The position numbers were made by a program, and so were the translations under genes. 64,000 nucleotides of DNA from Molanna angustata (Eukaryota; Arthropoda; Insecta; Trichoptera; Molannidae): contig OY754984.1 in the NCBI GenBank assembly GCA_963576475.1, positions 19,865,215-19,929,214 of the forward strand, read 5' to 3'. Below the pieces are notes generated by a model. The model worked only from the letters and a program-made list of their open reading frames with translations. It was not told the origin of the DNA and did no database searches. Below are positions 23,349 to 33,190 of the stretch, in pieces; the stretch's first letter is position 1, and each line of letters begins with the position of its first letter.

Positions 23349-23695
23349 ATGTTATTTTACGCCGACGCGCATGCGCTAAGTATTTAGATATGTCTCTGCA
23401 ATGCAATTCTCATACAAAAACTTCGTAGCATCCTCCGGTTAGGAAGCCACGTGACCTCCTAACTTAAGTGAGCGACTGTGCATTGAAAATTGTTAGTATT
23501 AAGAATTTAGTGTTTAGGTTGGATTCTGCTTTCAGATCTTAATGTAGGTTCTTAGTGAAAATTAGAAATTAGGATCGGATTTCAATTGATTTAGTATAGG
23601 TACAAAATAAAATTGTTTGGTGAGATGAAGCTTCTGGTAAGGTGCATCAAAAGATTGATTTTTGCGGAACCTTTGTGAAATTGGCGGTTAATCCA

Positions 23696-23957
23696 ACTGT
23701 CGATTTGTTCAGGAGAACTTTGTTCTCTTAACATATCGACAATGTTTCAAGCCAGGATACGCGAGAATTGTATGCAGAGGTCTACTTTTTTCACGGCTTT
23801 TCCAACTTTGAAGTAAAAAAACACCAACTTAGAGGCTTCGCAGCATATATTATGTTCCATACACGGATTTACTCAGAATTCGGAGTAGAACATTTCGTGT
23901 GTCTGTGTGTGTGTGAGGGTGTGTCTGTGTGTGAGGGTGTGTGTGTGTGTGTGTGTG

Positions 23958-24005
<48 letters not shown>

Positions 24006-24026
24006 CGTGCGTGCGTGTGTGTGTGT

Positions 24027-24111
<85 letters not shown>

Positions 24112-24846
24112 CTTATAACTTTTGATCCGCTCAATTTACAGAGCCCAAAATTTCAGAATATATTAACAGTTATAGGTCTACAAAACTCAGAATTTTGAAT
24201 TTTTGTTTCAGTCAGGGGTTATCAACTTTTGAATTTTTACTTTATTTTTCCATATATCTCAGAAACCATAAAAGCTAGAACGCTGAAAATTGGTACAAAT
24301 ATAGACAAATACAAAATCTCAAATTAGTTTTTCAAAAAAATTCCAGTGTTTCTCAAACATTTTTTATTAATAAAAATATTTTTTTTATGATAAATTTATG
24401 AGTTTAACTGCCTATATTTCCAATTTTTTAAAAAATATCGAAAAAAGCCGAAACACCCCAACTAGATAATTTAATTTTCTATAAAAAAATTAAACATTAT
24501 AGTGGTATATCTTAATTTTTTTTTAATTATTTTTATAAAAATTGATTTAAGTGACGACATTGCTTCATACAATTTGTATGGCAGTCGCCTATACACAATA
24601 TGTAAGAAGACTTAATAGTTTGATAGGTACTTAATCTCCAAACATACATACAGAACCATCATGCTGTTTTCATATTCCGGGTAGGAAAACAGGACTGACC
24701 TCCATACTGTCCTATCTTGACATACATACCAACATGTGTTAAAATTTTCAATAATTTGGATTTATGGGTTTATAGTTTGATTCTTATTCTTCAACTATAC
24801 ATACTATCGCTATCGACAGTTGGATCTCATGTGTTACATGCAACTA
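23696..24846 (+). repeat. Unnamed dispersed repeat, copy 2, with microsatellite expansion
   Basis: This 1151-bp relative of 18535-19299 lies in opposite orientation. Near its ends ATCCAACTGTCGAT (23691-23704) and ATCGACAGTTGGAT (24812-24825) are perfect inverted repeats. Similarity continues past the right repeat through TCATGTGTTA and ATGCAACTA. It is longer than copy 1 mainly because of the GT tract and an AT-rich segment at about 24270-24540. No TSD is visible. Confidence 0.7.
23895..24109 (+). repeat. GT microsatellite, about 215 bp, interrupted
   Basis: Nearly pure GT with occasional GA, GC and CT interruptions. At the matching place copy 1 has only a short GTGTGTCTGT. All ORFs across it are artefacts of the repeat. 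Confidence 0.95.
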
Positions 24847-25216
24847 GTATAAAAAAAAAACAGAGTTAGCAGCTTTATCTCGTATACCACACAATAATAA
24901 TTTCAAATCCCATTAGGAATCCAGATATTTCTGGCCGGCATAAATATCGCTAACGACCCTACTGAAAATTTAAATTATTATTTAAATCAGGGGTTTTCAT
25001 TTTCTCTTCCCGTCCCTCTCCTCTCCACTAGATGATGGTGAGCTACCTACTTCATCAAACTTCTTAAATTATTAAAGCAAGTATTAATTATATCCACCTG
25101 ACAACATTTGTTTCTGAAAAGTTAACCAACCCCACCGGATTTAATTCATTTATGGATGTGAAAGTTTATTTTTCAGATTATAGTTGTATATAAATTTAAT
25201 ACAATTGTAATTTTGT

Positions 25217-25287
25217 GAGGGACATGGCGTGATGGAATGTATAAAAAAATAGTATTCCATAAATTAAAAAATCTTTTTTCTTAATGC
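25217..25287 (+). repeat. Dispersed repeat flanking a LINE relic, left copy
   Basis: GTGAGGGACATGGCGTGATG, then AATGTATAAAAAAATAGTAT and TCCATAA. It recurs in direct orientation at about 25898-25965, and a shorter relative (CCCCGCGAGGAAGATGGCGT) lies at 36780. Confidence 0.55.
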
Positions 25288-25399
25288 AATTCATTTTTTC
25301 TCTTTATTTGAAATAATATATCAAATAATTTTTATTTATTTTATTTTATTTTTATTTGTTGGTAAATTCTCAGAATATATTACATACCATTGTTCACAT

Positions 25400-25845
25400 A
25401 ATCTTTAATATGGAGTCAGATATGGAGTCCCTATTTTTCCAAGGACATTGACTTACTTAAGAGGGTCCAAAGACGTTTTATAAAGATTCCCAGGACACTA
25501 CGCAACTTAACTTCGAGGAAAGACTTGACTTCTTAAAACTGTCAAAATTGGAAAACTGAAGAGAACGTGGAGATCTTATTGAAATTGAAACATTCAAAAT
25601 ATTATCAGGCCATTATGACTGTGTAAACATGAAAAATCTCTTTCAATATAGTCATTATACTAATTTACGTGGCCATATCTTAAAACTTATGAAAAGTATG
25701 TTCTCGACAAATCCTCGAAACCATTTTCTTTCAAATAGAGTGGTGAATACTTGGAATCAACTGTCCCAACATGTTTTGGATGCTGAAAATGTTAATGTTT
25801 TCAAGAATAGACTAGATTTTTTTTTGGACACAGCAAAATAGTTAA
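25400..25845 (+). mobile_element. Degraded LINE C-terminal region
   Basis: Plus-strand reading in shifting frames gives a KRVQRRF-like start, an LR-GHILKLMKSMFSTNPRN segment and FLSNRVVNTWNQLSQHVLDA ending NVNVFKNRLDFFLD. This is the standard C-terminus of CR1/Rex-like reverse transcriptases (FSNRVVN.WN.LP..VV.A..VN.FKNRLD). The last 70 codons (25629-25841) are open, the rest is broken. Confidence 0.7.
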
Positions 25846-25897
25846 AACCAAAGAAGCGGTCGTTTCAATATAGCGTTCGGTTCTCTCTGCCTACCCC

Positions 25898-25965
25898 GTG
25901 AGGGACATGGCATAATAGAATGTATAAAAAAACAGTATTCCATAATTTTAAGCTTCTTTATTTTA
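25898..25965 (+). repeat. Dispersed repeat flanking a LINE relic, right copy
   Basis: Direct repeat of 25217-25287 (GTGAGGGACATGGCATAATA and on). It is preceded by TTCGGTTCTCTCTGCCTACC, a motif also seen near 36765 and, in part, near 17190. Confidence 0.55.
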
Positions 25966-26238
25966 AAAATCACAAAACATCTTTTTCTAAGAAACTACAT
26001 AGTTACATTTCATTATTTAATTTTCCGTATAGTTCTACACAAACACCCGTATTGAGAGACAAATATGTGGATTGCAGTAGCTGAAAATCTTGGCTTACCT
26101 ATGAATATTAGACGAGAAAGTGAAGAAATTCAAGAAATAATATTTATTTATTTGTTTTATTGCAACCACACTACGAGATTAAAAATTTATCGGTATGCAG
26201 ATACGGCCGTTTGGTAGATACAACCGTATGTAGATACG

Positions 26239-26794
26239 ACCAAACGGCCGAAATAAAGAAACGAATTGGACTAAGTTGGGCAGCTTTTAGGAAATTGGAC
26301 CACATCTTCCCCAAAAATCCCCAAATTCCCATCAACCTGCAACGGTAGGTATATGAGACCTGTGTTCTGCCAGTAGCTACTTATGGCTTGGAGACAATGA
26401 AAATGACTCCGAAAAGTGCGGAAAAACTAAGTCACCCAAAGAGCCATGAAAAGAGCCATGTTAGGATTAATTCTGAGAGACAGGGTGCGAAACGACACCA
26501 TCAGGGAAAGAACAAAATTAGTTGATGTCGTCCACCGCATTCTTACCCTGAAGTGGAGATGGGCGGACCACGTGGCTAGATACCCCGAAGACCCATGACC
26601 AAGGATAGTGTTGGCTTGGAGACCATGAACGACAGTTAGAGGTGTTGGAAGACCGCCAATGAGATGGAGAGATCACATCAGCCGTCATGCTGGTGCCAAT
26701 TGGTTGCTCAGAGCACAGGATAGAGTGGCGTGGAAGGAGATGGAGGAGGCCTTGGTCCAGGAATGGACGGGATTGGGCTGAGAAGAAGAAGAAG
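26239..26794 (+). mobile_element. 5'-truncated RTE-type LINE with 11-bp TSD
   Basis: The plus strand gives AEIKKRIGLSWAAFRKL, then YETCVLPVATYGLETM and later, in other frames, a GHVARTxD-like and RGVGRPPMRWRD-like tail, the conserved order of RTE-type C-termini. Several frameshifts are present. The 3' tail AGAAGAAGAAGAAG ends at 26794. ATGTAGATACG is duplicated at 26228-26238 and 26795-26805. Confidence 0.85.
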
Positions 26795-26805
26795 ATGTAG
26801 ATACG

Positions 26806-27189
26806 GTGCTTTACAGGGTAACAAATGTTAATTTAAAAAAAAAATGTTAAAAATATTTTTAATGGCCACTGGAATGAACAACGTTGCTAAAAAAACATTA
26901 CATTTTCTACATTTACTAATTTTCTTTCAGGGTTTGCCTAGTCCTAAAGCTCTAGACTCGCCCCTGGAGGATTGAGGAGACATTTGGCTTCAATTTTTCT
27001 CGTGATTAAAAGTAACATATTAAAGAACATTGTGGAGATTGAAGAGGCAGCCCCTCTGACTTGCCTTTATATTCATATGTTCCCACCAAACACAGACAGT
27101 TTTCCTCGCACCTCTGTCAAATAAACAACATGTAATCAGAACACGCATTATTATTTCGCTCCACTAAATAGGTAGTCTCAATATGACTC
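26806..27189. other. No gene seen
   Basis: Ordinary AT-rich spacer before a minisatellite. Confidence 0.5.
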
Positions 27190-27453
27190 AAATACCTATA
27201 GTGGTGACTCCGACGTGATATACCTACTTATCTATAGTGGTAACCCCGACGTGATATACCTACTTATCTATAGTGGTAACCCCGACGTGATATACCTACT
27301 TATCTATAGTGGTAACCCCGACGTGATATACCTACTTATCTATAGTGGTAACCCCGACGTGATATACCTACTTATCTATAGTGGTAACCCCGACGTGATA
27401 TACCTACTTATCTATAGTGGTAACCCCGACGTGATATACCTACTTATCTATAA
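27190..27453 (+). repeat. 36-bp minisatellite, about 7 copies
   Basis: The unit contains CGACGTGATATACCTACTTA then TCTATAGTGGTAACCC and is nearly identical across copies. The first copy differs (GGTGACTC). Because 36 is a multiple of three it creates an 88-codon frame with a 12-residue repeat, which I regard as incidental. Confidence 0.95.
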
Positions 27454-28006
27454 TTCAAACAAGAATTATTATTTCGAATAAAGAGAAAAATTAAGGCCTG
27501 AGGCCTCCTATATCTCTGAATACGGGTGTTAATACACATTGCTTAGAGGGATGTTGTTTTATTAATTCGATTTTTTTAAATCTTTCTTGTTGGGCTCGTG
27601 TTAAAAAATTTCTTTTTTCTCCAAAAAATATCCAAGGTTTAAAATATATTTTTGTCATGGTAACTCGGGATTAAGCCTGTTCGATATTCGATTCAGCTTA
27701 TTGTTATACAACCGAAGGAGATAAGAGGCTTAAGAAATAATCCCGGAGTCCTCCAAGGAATCGAGGACGGAACAAAGAATGTATCTAATTAAACATTCCA
27801 GACATCGGGAGAGATCAGCCGAGGCCTATAGATACACGGCTATAAATAATTGTGAGGCATTTCATCTTGTCCGCCCAACTTTCTCTCTATATACCTACAT
27901 ATCTTTATACCTACATCCTTTATTTTGAATGTCAAAGATTTGTCCAAGTGCGAGGTTTAAAGTGTACAATAAGTGTTATACAAAGCTATAGGTAGGGAAT
28001 TAACAC
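27454..28006. other. No gene seen
   Basis: Spacer between two minisatellites with no recognisable feature. Confidence 0.5.
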
Positions 28007-28412
28007 ACGTGACGAGTAATTATATAACGGGTTATTTACACGTGTGACGAGATATTATATAATGGGATATTTACACGTGTGACGAGATATTATATAATGG
28101 GATATTTACACGTGTGACGAGATATTATATAATGGGATATTTACACGTGTGACGAGATATTATATAATGGGATATTTACACGTGTGACGAGATATTATAT
28201 AATGGAATATTTACACGTGTGACGAGATATTGTATAATGGGAAATTTACACGTGTGACGAGATATTATATAATGCGATATTTACACGTGTGACGAGATAT
28301 TATATAATGGGATATTTACATGTATGACGAGATATTTTACAATGGGGTAGGTATATACGCGCATGACGAGATATTTTACAATGGGGTATATACGCGTATG
28401 AAGAGATATTGT
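28007..28412 (+). repeat. 35-bp minisatellite, about 11.5 copies
   Basis: The unit is GACGAGATATTATATAATGG followed by GATATTTACACGTGT, including the palindrome ACACGTGT. The central copies are almost identical. Both ends are diverged (ATATACGCGCAT and similar at the right), as expected for arrays homogenised in the middle. Confidence 0.95.
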
Positions 28413-28794
28413 ATAGTAAAATGGAGCATTTAAATTTCTCCCTGTTACCTAGTCAATTGTAATTTCTCCCAGTGAAAACTAAAAAAAATAAATATATAAA
28501 TAAATGTGACGTTTTTGATGTACATGCCCATACGAAACGCGTAAAAAAGCTGTTAATGGGATATTCATTCATATTAACACCTCAACTTGAGAATTTAGTT
28601 TTATATAAATAATATTAAGAATGAACTAGTTGGTACTTATATCATAATATTTTGTTTTCTTTTGTAAATATCGATAAAAGATATTGTATTGTAAAAGATG
28701 GGTATTGTGTGATGGGGTTGTTAACGCCAAAATAAAGTAAGAAGAATTGTTGCATTATTACTTATGCAGATATGAGAATGACCTATAACTGTTG

Positions 28795-29024
28795 CAATCA
28801 CTGCCCGCCCAGCACCCACACTCCAGTATCCTTCTAAACCGCGCGGCGCGGCCGGCGTCCTGATAAGACATGCCGAATCCGCATCTCTTCCGTAATTTTA
28901 CCGCTCCACCTACACTCATTTACCATTAAAATTGTTCTCTCGCTGCGCGCGTGTGACAATTGTAACAAGTTGTGACCATCGGAAAAAAGAAGAAGTCATC
29001 GGGACAAAAAAGGAATAATCAAGT
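28795..29024 (+). promoter_or_regulatory. CpG-rich block with splice donor; candidate promoter and 5' exon
   Basis: In an AT-rich window this segment is strikingly GC-rich and CpG-rich (CGCGCGGCGCGGCCGGCG near 28840, CGCTGCGCGCGTG near 28940). It ends in a consensus donor, AATCAA|GTAAGTGAG, with GT at 29023. No long ORF lies inside, so it would be mainly 5' UTR. The downstream exon would have to lie beyond the tRNA and transposon cluster or outside the window. Inference only. Confidence 0.3.
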
Positions 29025-29149
29025 AAGTGAGTGTGTTACATCAATATCTTTTTCTTCTGCCTTGCAGTGGTTGCAACACATTGCAATATTTAGATAGAAT
29101 AAATTTATTTATTTTATTTTATTTATTCATCTTTCTGTACATAACATAA

Positions 29150-29205
29150 ACAAATATATTGTACACTGGCGGGCTTATTGCCATTAGGCAATTTCTCCAA
29201 CCATC
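29150..29205 (-). repeat. Possible SINE-2 3' fragment
   Basis: CTGGCGGGCTTATTGCCATT and AGGCAATTTCTCCAACCA resemble the GGCGAGTTTATTGCCGTTTG and GGCAACTTCTTCCAAC body of SINE family 2. The tRNA-like head is absent. Confidence 0.4.
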
Positions 29206-29363
29206 CAGATTACAAAATATGACAAAATTGTGTATGTACAACAATAAATATGTATATCTAACAATTAAAAAAAATAAAAATGCTTCATAGCAAAAAAAGG
29301 ATATGGTTTGTTTGTTTGTTTTTTTTTCAAAAAAAAATGAATATGTCCTTGTTAGACAAGTAC

Positions 29364-29407
29364 AATGATGTAAATTTCATTTTGAATAATTATGAAATTT
29401 ACATCAT
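29364..29407. repeat. Perfect 16-bp-stem hairpin
   Basis: ATGATGTAAATTTCAT and ATGAAATTTACATCAT flank an 11-nt spacer. It is a plain palindrome with no known function and lies next to a MITE-like inverted repeat. Confidence 0.6.
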
Positions 29408-29423
29408 TTTCATCATAATACGT

Positions 29424-29582
29424 CTAATTCAGTAACTTTTTAAGAACGTTCCGGCCAATACAGGTACGTTCATATTCCATTTAGTCCAAGTTGATATTTT
29501 ATAACGCTGAAATAAGACCGTAAATCTAAAATCTATAATTTTAGAACGTTCTTAATTTAGTTCCAATAGTTACTGAATAGGG
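29424..29582. mobile_element. MITE-like element with ATTCAGTAAC termini
   Basis: ATTCAGTAAC (29427) and GTTACTGAAT (29569) are inverted ends, with a second inverted pair, TTAAGAACGTT and AACGTTCTTAA, inside. A related AACTTTTTAAGAACGTTCCGG segment appears at 49925, so the sequence is repeated. Confidence 0.5.
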
Positions 29583-29800
29583 GTACTGAAATAAGAAAGA
29601 TTATCCTATGGCATAGAAAAATTAAATATTAGGTAGGTACTTATACAATGACATACGAAAAAAAAAGAAAAAAATGGTACCTCGATACACTGTAAATTCA
29701 AGTTCATTTCCGTATTTTTTCAATACCAGTCCTCCACGAAATTTTAAAAAACTCTTTTCTAGAATATTTGTGCACAATTAAAATTCAATTAAAAAAATTT

Positions 29801-29817
29801 CGCCCCCGGGTGGACTC

Positions 29818-29857
<40 letters not shown>

Positions 29858-29874
29858 AATTGCGCCACGGAGGC
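29801..29874 (-). tRNA. tRNA-Asn (anticodon GTT)
   Basis: Cytosolic tRNA for asparagine. The minus strand folds into a full 74-nt cloverleaf: acceptor GCCTCCG/CGGGGGC, D arm GCGC/GCGC, anticodon arm TTCGG-CTGTTAA-CCGAA with GTT, a five-base variable loop and T arm GGTGG/CCACC with TTCGAGT. A T7 run follows (29791-29797 on the plus strand as A), a pol III terminator. It is identical to the copy at 30944, and the two are transcribed away from each other. Confidence 0.97.
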
Positions 29875-29879
29875 GATAT

Positions 29880-30120
29880 GTACTAATCTTCATCTAGTTC
29901 TTTATAAATAATTATTTATTGTTAATAATATATGTAGGTAAACAAAATGATGTGATAGCAATTCATCTTATCAATACTTTATGTACATACATAGATTACA
30001 GTAACTCTCAATATTTTCTTATTTAATAATTATTTTATATATAGGTATAGTAATAATAGGCCGTGGAAAGAGACTCATAAGGATTTAAATTAATTAATTA
30101 TATTGTGATGGAAGTATGTT
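29880..30120. other. No gene seen
   Basis: AT-rich spacer between the tRNA-Asn genes, left part. Confidence 0.5.
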
Positions 30121-30133
30121 TTTGCATTAAACC

Positions 30134-30234
30134 TTTTTCTTCTTCTTTCTCCTTAGCGCTTTTGTCCCGTTTCTATCGGGGTACGCTTTGACCATGATCC
30201 TGGAATTGGCGAGTCTGAATATTACATTAAACCA
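30134..30234 (-). mobile_element. 101-bp RTE-type 3' end or SINE with 9-bp TSD
   Basis: The minus strand ends in GGAGAAAGAAGAAGAAAAA, the GAA-type tail seen on the RTE copies. The body (GACAAAAGCGCTAAGGAG) is noncoding as far as I can see. CATTAAACC is duplicated at 30125-30133 and 30235-30243. It may be an extreme 5' truncation or a SINE that borrows the tail. Confidence 0.6.
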
Positions 30235-30249
30235 ATGCTATAAATATGA

Positions 30250-30940
30250 AGCTTATAGAAGTACATACTTCTATATGTTTCATTACTTCCATAATTAATA
30301 ACGTACAAGTGGGTGGTGTGGTTCAATCAACTCGAAACAGATTTGAGACCGGTAACTGAATTTAATAATTTTAATAGAAAAATAAATATAAAATAGACTT
30401 ATCAACTATTGAGTGACTTAAATTATAAATTATAATATTCCCTTATAAAATAGCAATACTTCTGTATACATATATAATATTTTGTTTCTTTTGTCGTTGA
30501 ATGCGTCCTTTACATACGAGTGCTTGCACTCTGGTAAAGAGAAATTTGTTTTTTTACTATGTACCTTTAATTAATTTATTTATTTATTAATTTATTTTTG
30601 TTTATATCTACGGCTACAAAATTCTGGAGCTTGCGGGAGGACAACCTCCAAGCAGCTGATTTTCAACATGATCCCACATTTGATAATATTTACAGTTTTG
30701 TATTTGTATTTTTATTGATTTATTAAAAAAAATCATTAAATATCAGTATTTTTGCATAATCTCCTCATTTTAATGCGAGCCATGGATTGGGAATCGTTGT
30801 GAAGAGATCGTGCAAGCAAGTCGTGAGAATATTGCTATAGTGATTATTTTAAGAGTAATAATCATCTGCCTATATTATTGCACTAGAAATGTAGTTATAA
30901 TTTAGATTAAAGTATGTATGCAAAATATAGCGCTCACAGC
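30250..30940. other. No gene seen
   Basis: AT-rich spacer between the tRNA-Asn genes, right part. No coding or repeat signal recognised. Confidence 0.5.
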
Positions 30941-30943
30941 ACA

Positions 30944-30960
30944 GCCTCCGTGGCGCAATT

Positions 30961-31000
<40 letters not shown>

Positions 31001-31017
31001 GAGTCCACCCGGGGGCG
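30944..31017 (+). tRNA. tRNA-Asn (anticodon GTT), second copy
   Basis: Same 74-nt sequence as 29801-29874, now on the plus strand, with intact cloverleaf and internal A and B boxes. A T7 run at 31023-31029 serves as pol III terminator. The flanks are unrelated to those of the other copy apart from the T-run, so the pair arose by a small inverted duplication or by conversion limited to the gene. Confidence 0.97.
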
Positions 31018-31029
31018 AAACATTTTTTT

Positions 31030-31530
31030 ATCTATTTTAAATGACTTATGATAATTTTATTAAAAAAAATGAGATATATTTTTTGACAAACTATATATTT
31101 CTAAAGAGACAAAGACACCTACCGGACTTACGAACTTGAATGTCAAAGAATATCATTAACTCTCGCCAGGAAAAATCCATATTATGCTTATACAAGTACA
31201 TATATGCAACCATAATATGTTCAACTTAATTTATGTAAAAATAACTCAAGACAGGTATCGAAGCAGCTGTTTCTTCGTCGGGGCGTTTTCAATAAAACAC
31301 AACACCTTTTGTTTTTACAATTTACATTTATTTTGTGTTATTAGGTTTACCCATGCGACAAATTTTAAATGCGGTAGGTACAGTTGGTATCCGCATCCTT
31401 ATGAAGACGCGGGCGCCTTAAAACCTCGAAAGGATCCCGTCGAGCTTTCAAATGAAAGTGTTGTAATAAAAGAAAAAATTAACCCCACTATTATTTTGAT
31501 TTGACATGGTACAAGAAGAAGAAGAATTAT
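31030..31530 (+). other. Unclassified; possible transposon 3' piece with GAA-type tail
   Basis: An open frame at 31184-31504 contains a GC-rich patch (CGCATCCTTATGAAGACGCG). The segment is followed at 31511-31525 by AAGAAGAAGAAGAA, like the tails of the RTE copies. No RTE coding motif is visible and I found no TSD. Confidence 0.25.
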
Positions 31531-31562
31531 TTGTAAACTATTTCGGAGCTATCATTTCCCTC

Positions 31563-32690
31563 ATAATAATAATAATTAAAATTTATAAAGCGCCGTTTAG
31601 TGATACAAGATCTACAAGGGCGCTGTAGCTTATTTGTAGTGTCCGACCGAAGCTTCGGCTTCGGCTTCGGCCACCTTCGGCCAAAAATAACCCGAATTTT
31701 CGGCCGAAGCCGAAGCTTTTTGTCAGCCGCTAAAAACAGTTGCGCGAACATGACATGTGTAGCGGGTGTATAGATTCGGCCGGCCCAGTGTCGCGTGCCG
31801 ACTGTCGACAGAAACAAAACAAAAGTAGTTCTGAACGCTCAGTAGTTAGATATCTAACCAACTAAGTCACAAAAGCAGATTATTTATTATTTTAATCGAT
31901 TTATTTAGTAAAATCAAACCTTCGGCTTCGGCTTCGGCCGAAGGTTACGGCTAAGGCCGAACGATCGGCTTCGGCTTCGGCCAAAATCTGACCTTCGGTC
32001 GGACACTACTTATTTGTTAACTCTACGAAACAAGGCAGTCTTAAGAAGTTTACCGAAGGTGTCAATGCTCTGAGCTCCACGTATGTCAAGAGGCAATTTA
32101 TTCCATTTTAAAGGCCCGTTCACACTAAAACCACGATCATAGTAAGCCGCTTTATTGACTCTGTCCAATTGTTTTAAAGAGTTGGTACTCTGTGATTCAG
32201 ACGATCTCAGCGTAAGCTGCCTCCCCGATGGAACATTCCTCTGGCACAATTCCTGAATGTAGTGTGGAGCCAAGTCGTTCAGAACTTTAAACACCATCAG
32301 GCATACCTTATAGTCCACTCGTTCTGGACATCTCAACCAGTGCAGTTCGTTAAGAAGAGGTGTTATGTGACATGTAGTGTCGGCTCCATATATCAACCTC
32401 GCAGCTGCGTTGAAAACTATTTGTAATCTATCAAGCTGATACTTTGGCAAACCCGCATAAATAGCATTACAGTTATCCAGCCGTGACACCACAAATGCAT
32501 TGATAAGCGTTTTAGCTTCGTTTTTGGGTAAGCTCCGGCGGATAATTTTCAATTGCCTCAGATGAAAGAAACAAGAGCTAACAGTTTTTGAGATTTGCAA
32601 GTCCAGCGATAGTTTGTTGTCCAAGTGGACGCCTAGAAATTTGAAGGTATTTGATGGTGTAAGTTCTTCTCCGTTGATCATCAGGTTAAT
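31563..32690 (-). mobile_element. 5'-truncated CR1/L2-like LINE, split by a hAT MITE
   Basis: The minus-strand frame 32681-32010 (223 codons) is the C-terminal third of a CR1/L2-type reverse transcriptase: FKFLGVHLDNKLSLDLQI, FFHLRQLKIIRRSL, an SRLDNCNAIYAGLP segment, ARLIYGADTTCHITPLLNEL and WNKLPLDIRG. No interruptions before the stop. The stop lies at the edge of the MITE (31637-32008). The 3' UTR resumes on the other side, with AGCGCC/GGCGCT arms and a TTATTATTATTATGA tail near 31563. Catalytic YADD is missing through truncation. Confidence 0.8.
31637..32008. mobile_element. hAT-type MITE, 372 bp, inserted in a LINE
   Basis: The inverted ends are TAGTGTCCGACCGAAG and CTTCGGTCGGACACTA. 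CTTATTTG is exactly duplicated at 31629-31636 and 32009-32016. Inside, CTTCGGCTTCGGC-type repeats occur in both orientations near each end, so each end can also fold on itself. An 8-bp TSD and no transposase indicate a non-autonomous hAT. Confidence 0.9.
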
Positions 32691-32751
32691 TACGTCATCA
32701 GGTCATCAGGTTAATTACAGACTAGTGTCGAGGTTTTGCTTAAAAATATAA

Positions 32752-32934
32752 AAATAAACGCTTCCTTGCAACCTGCGCGAGTGGCGAGGGGCGAATTGCC
32801 AAATGGCAATTTCTTACAATCAAAAACAATAGTTCTAGTCCAATGAAGAAAGAATCGCGTGAAAAATAATTTTAAATAAATTTATTTAATGCTGGGAATC
32901 AAACTTGGGACGCCCATGTAGAAGTCAGACAACT
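32752..32934 (-). mobile_element. tRNA-derived SINE, family 2, copy b (head damaged)
   Basis: The minus strand has the CGTCCCAAGTTTGATTCCCA B-box arm, a degraded middle, and TTGCCATTTGGCAATT with CCACTCGCGCAGGTTGCAAG. The A-box end is cut short where SINE-1 copy a begins. Confidence 0.65.
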
Positions 32935-32935
32935 G

Positions 32936-33173
32936 TCGGCCTTCGTGGCTCAGTTGGTTAGATATCTGACTGCTGAGCCAAAGGTCCCGGGTTCGATTCC
33001 CGGTGGAGACACAGTTTTTAATTGTGTTTTCAGTCTGGATCTGTGAGACGATTAATATCGTAAGTCTCCAGAATGTGGCAACTTGTTATTGGGTGCGTGT
33101 TAAATTTATATTTGACATAGTACCTGTTAGTTGCCCGAGAAGCAATATTAAATAAATAAATAAACTTAACAAT
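32936..33173 (+). mobile_element. tRNA-derived SINE, family 1, copy a
   Basis: Best-preserved family member: GGCCTTCGTGGCTCAGTTGG head with A-box, CCCGGGTTCGATTCCCGG B-box arm, then GTGGAGACACAGTTTTTA, a CAGTCTGGATCTGTGAGACG body, GTGGCAACTTGTTATTGG and a TAAATAAATAAATAAA tail. Pol III-driven and non-coding. It must rely on a partner LINE, which I cannot identify. Confidence 0.85.
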
Positions 33174-33190
33174 CTACGGCTAACGGAACC

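Noticed and set aside
23768..24198. Cys/Val- and His/Thr-rich ORFs
   Set aside because: Translations of a GT microsatellite.
27215..27481. Repeat protein with a 12-residue unit (NPDVIYLLIYSG)
   Set aside because: Produced by a 36-bp minisatellite. No start context, domain or flanking coding sequence.
28007..28412. CRISPR array
   Set aside because: Tandem units without unique spacers, in a eukaryotic genome.
31911..32008. CTTCGGC repeats as a separate microsatellite
   Set aside because: They are subterminal parts of the hAT MITE, mirrored at its other end.
32936..33010. Functional tRNA genes at the SINE heads (7.9, 8.2, 33.0, 33.4, 35.1 and 54.9 kb)
   Set aside because: They carry A and B boxes, but the arms do not pair fully and all continue into shared SINE bodies.
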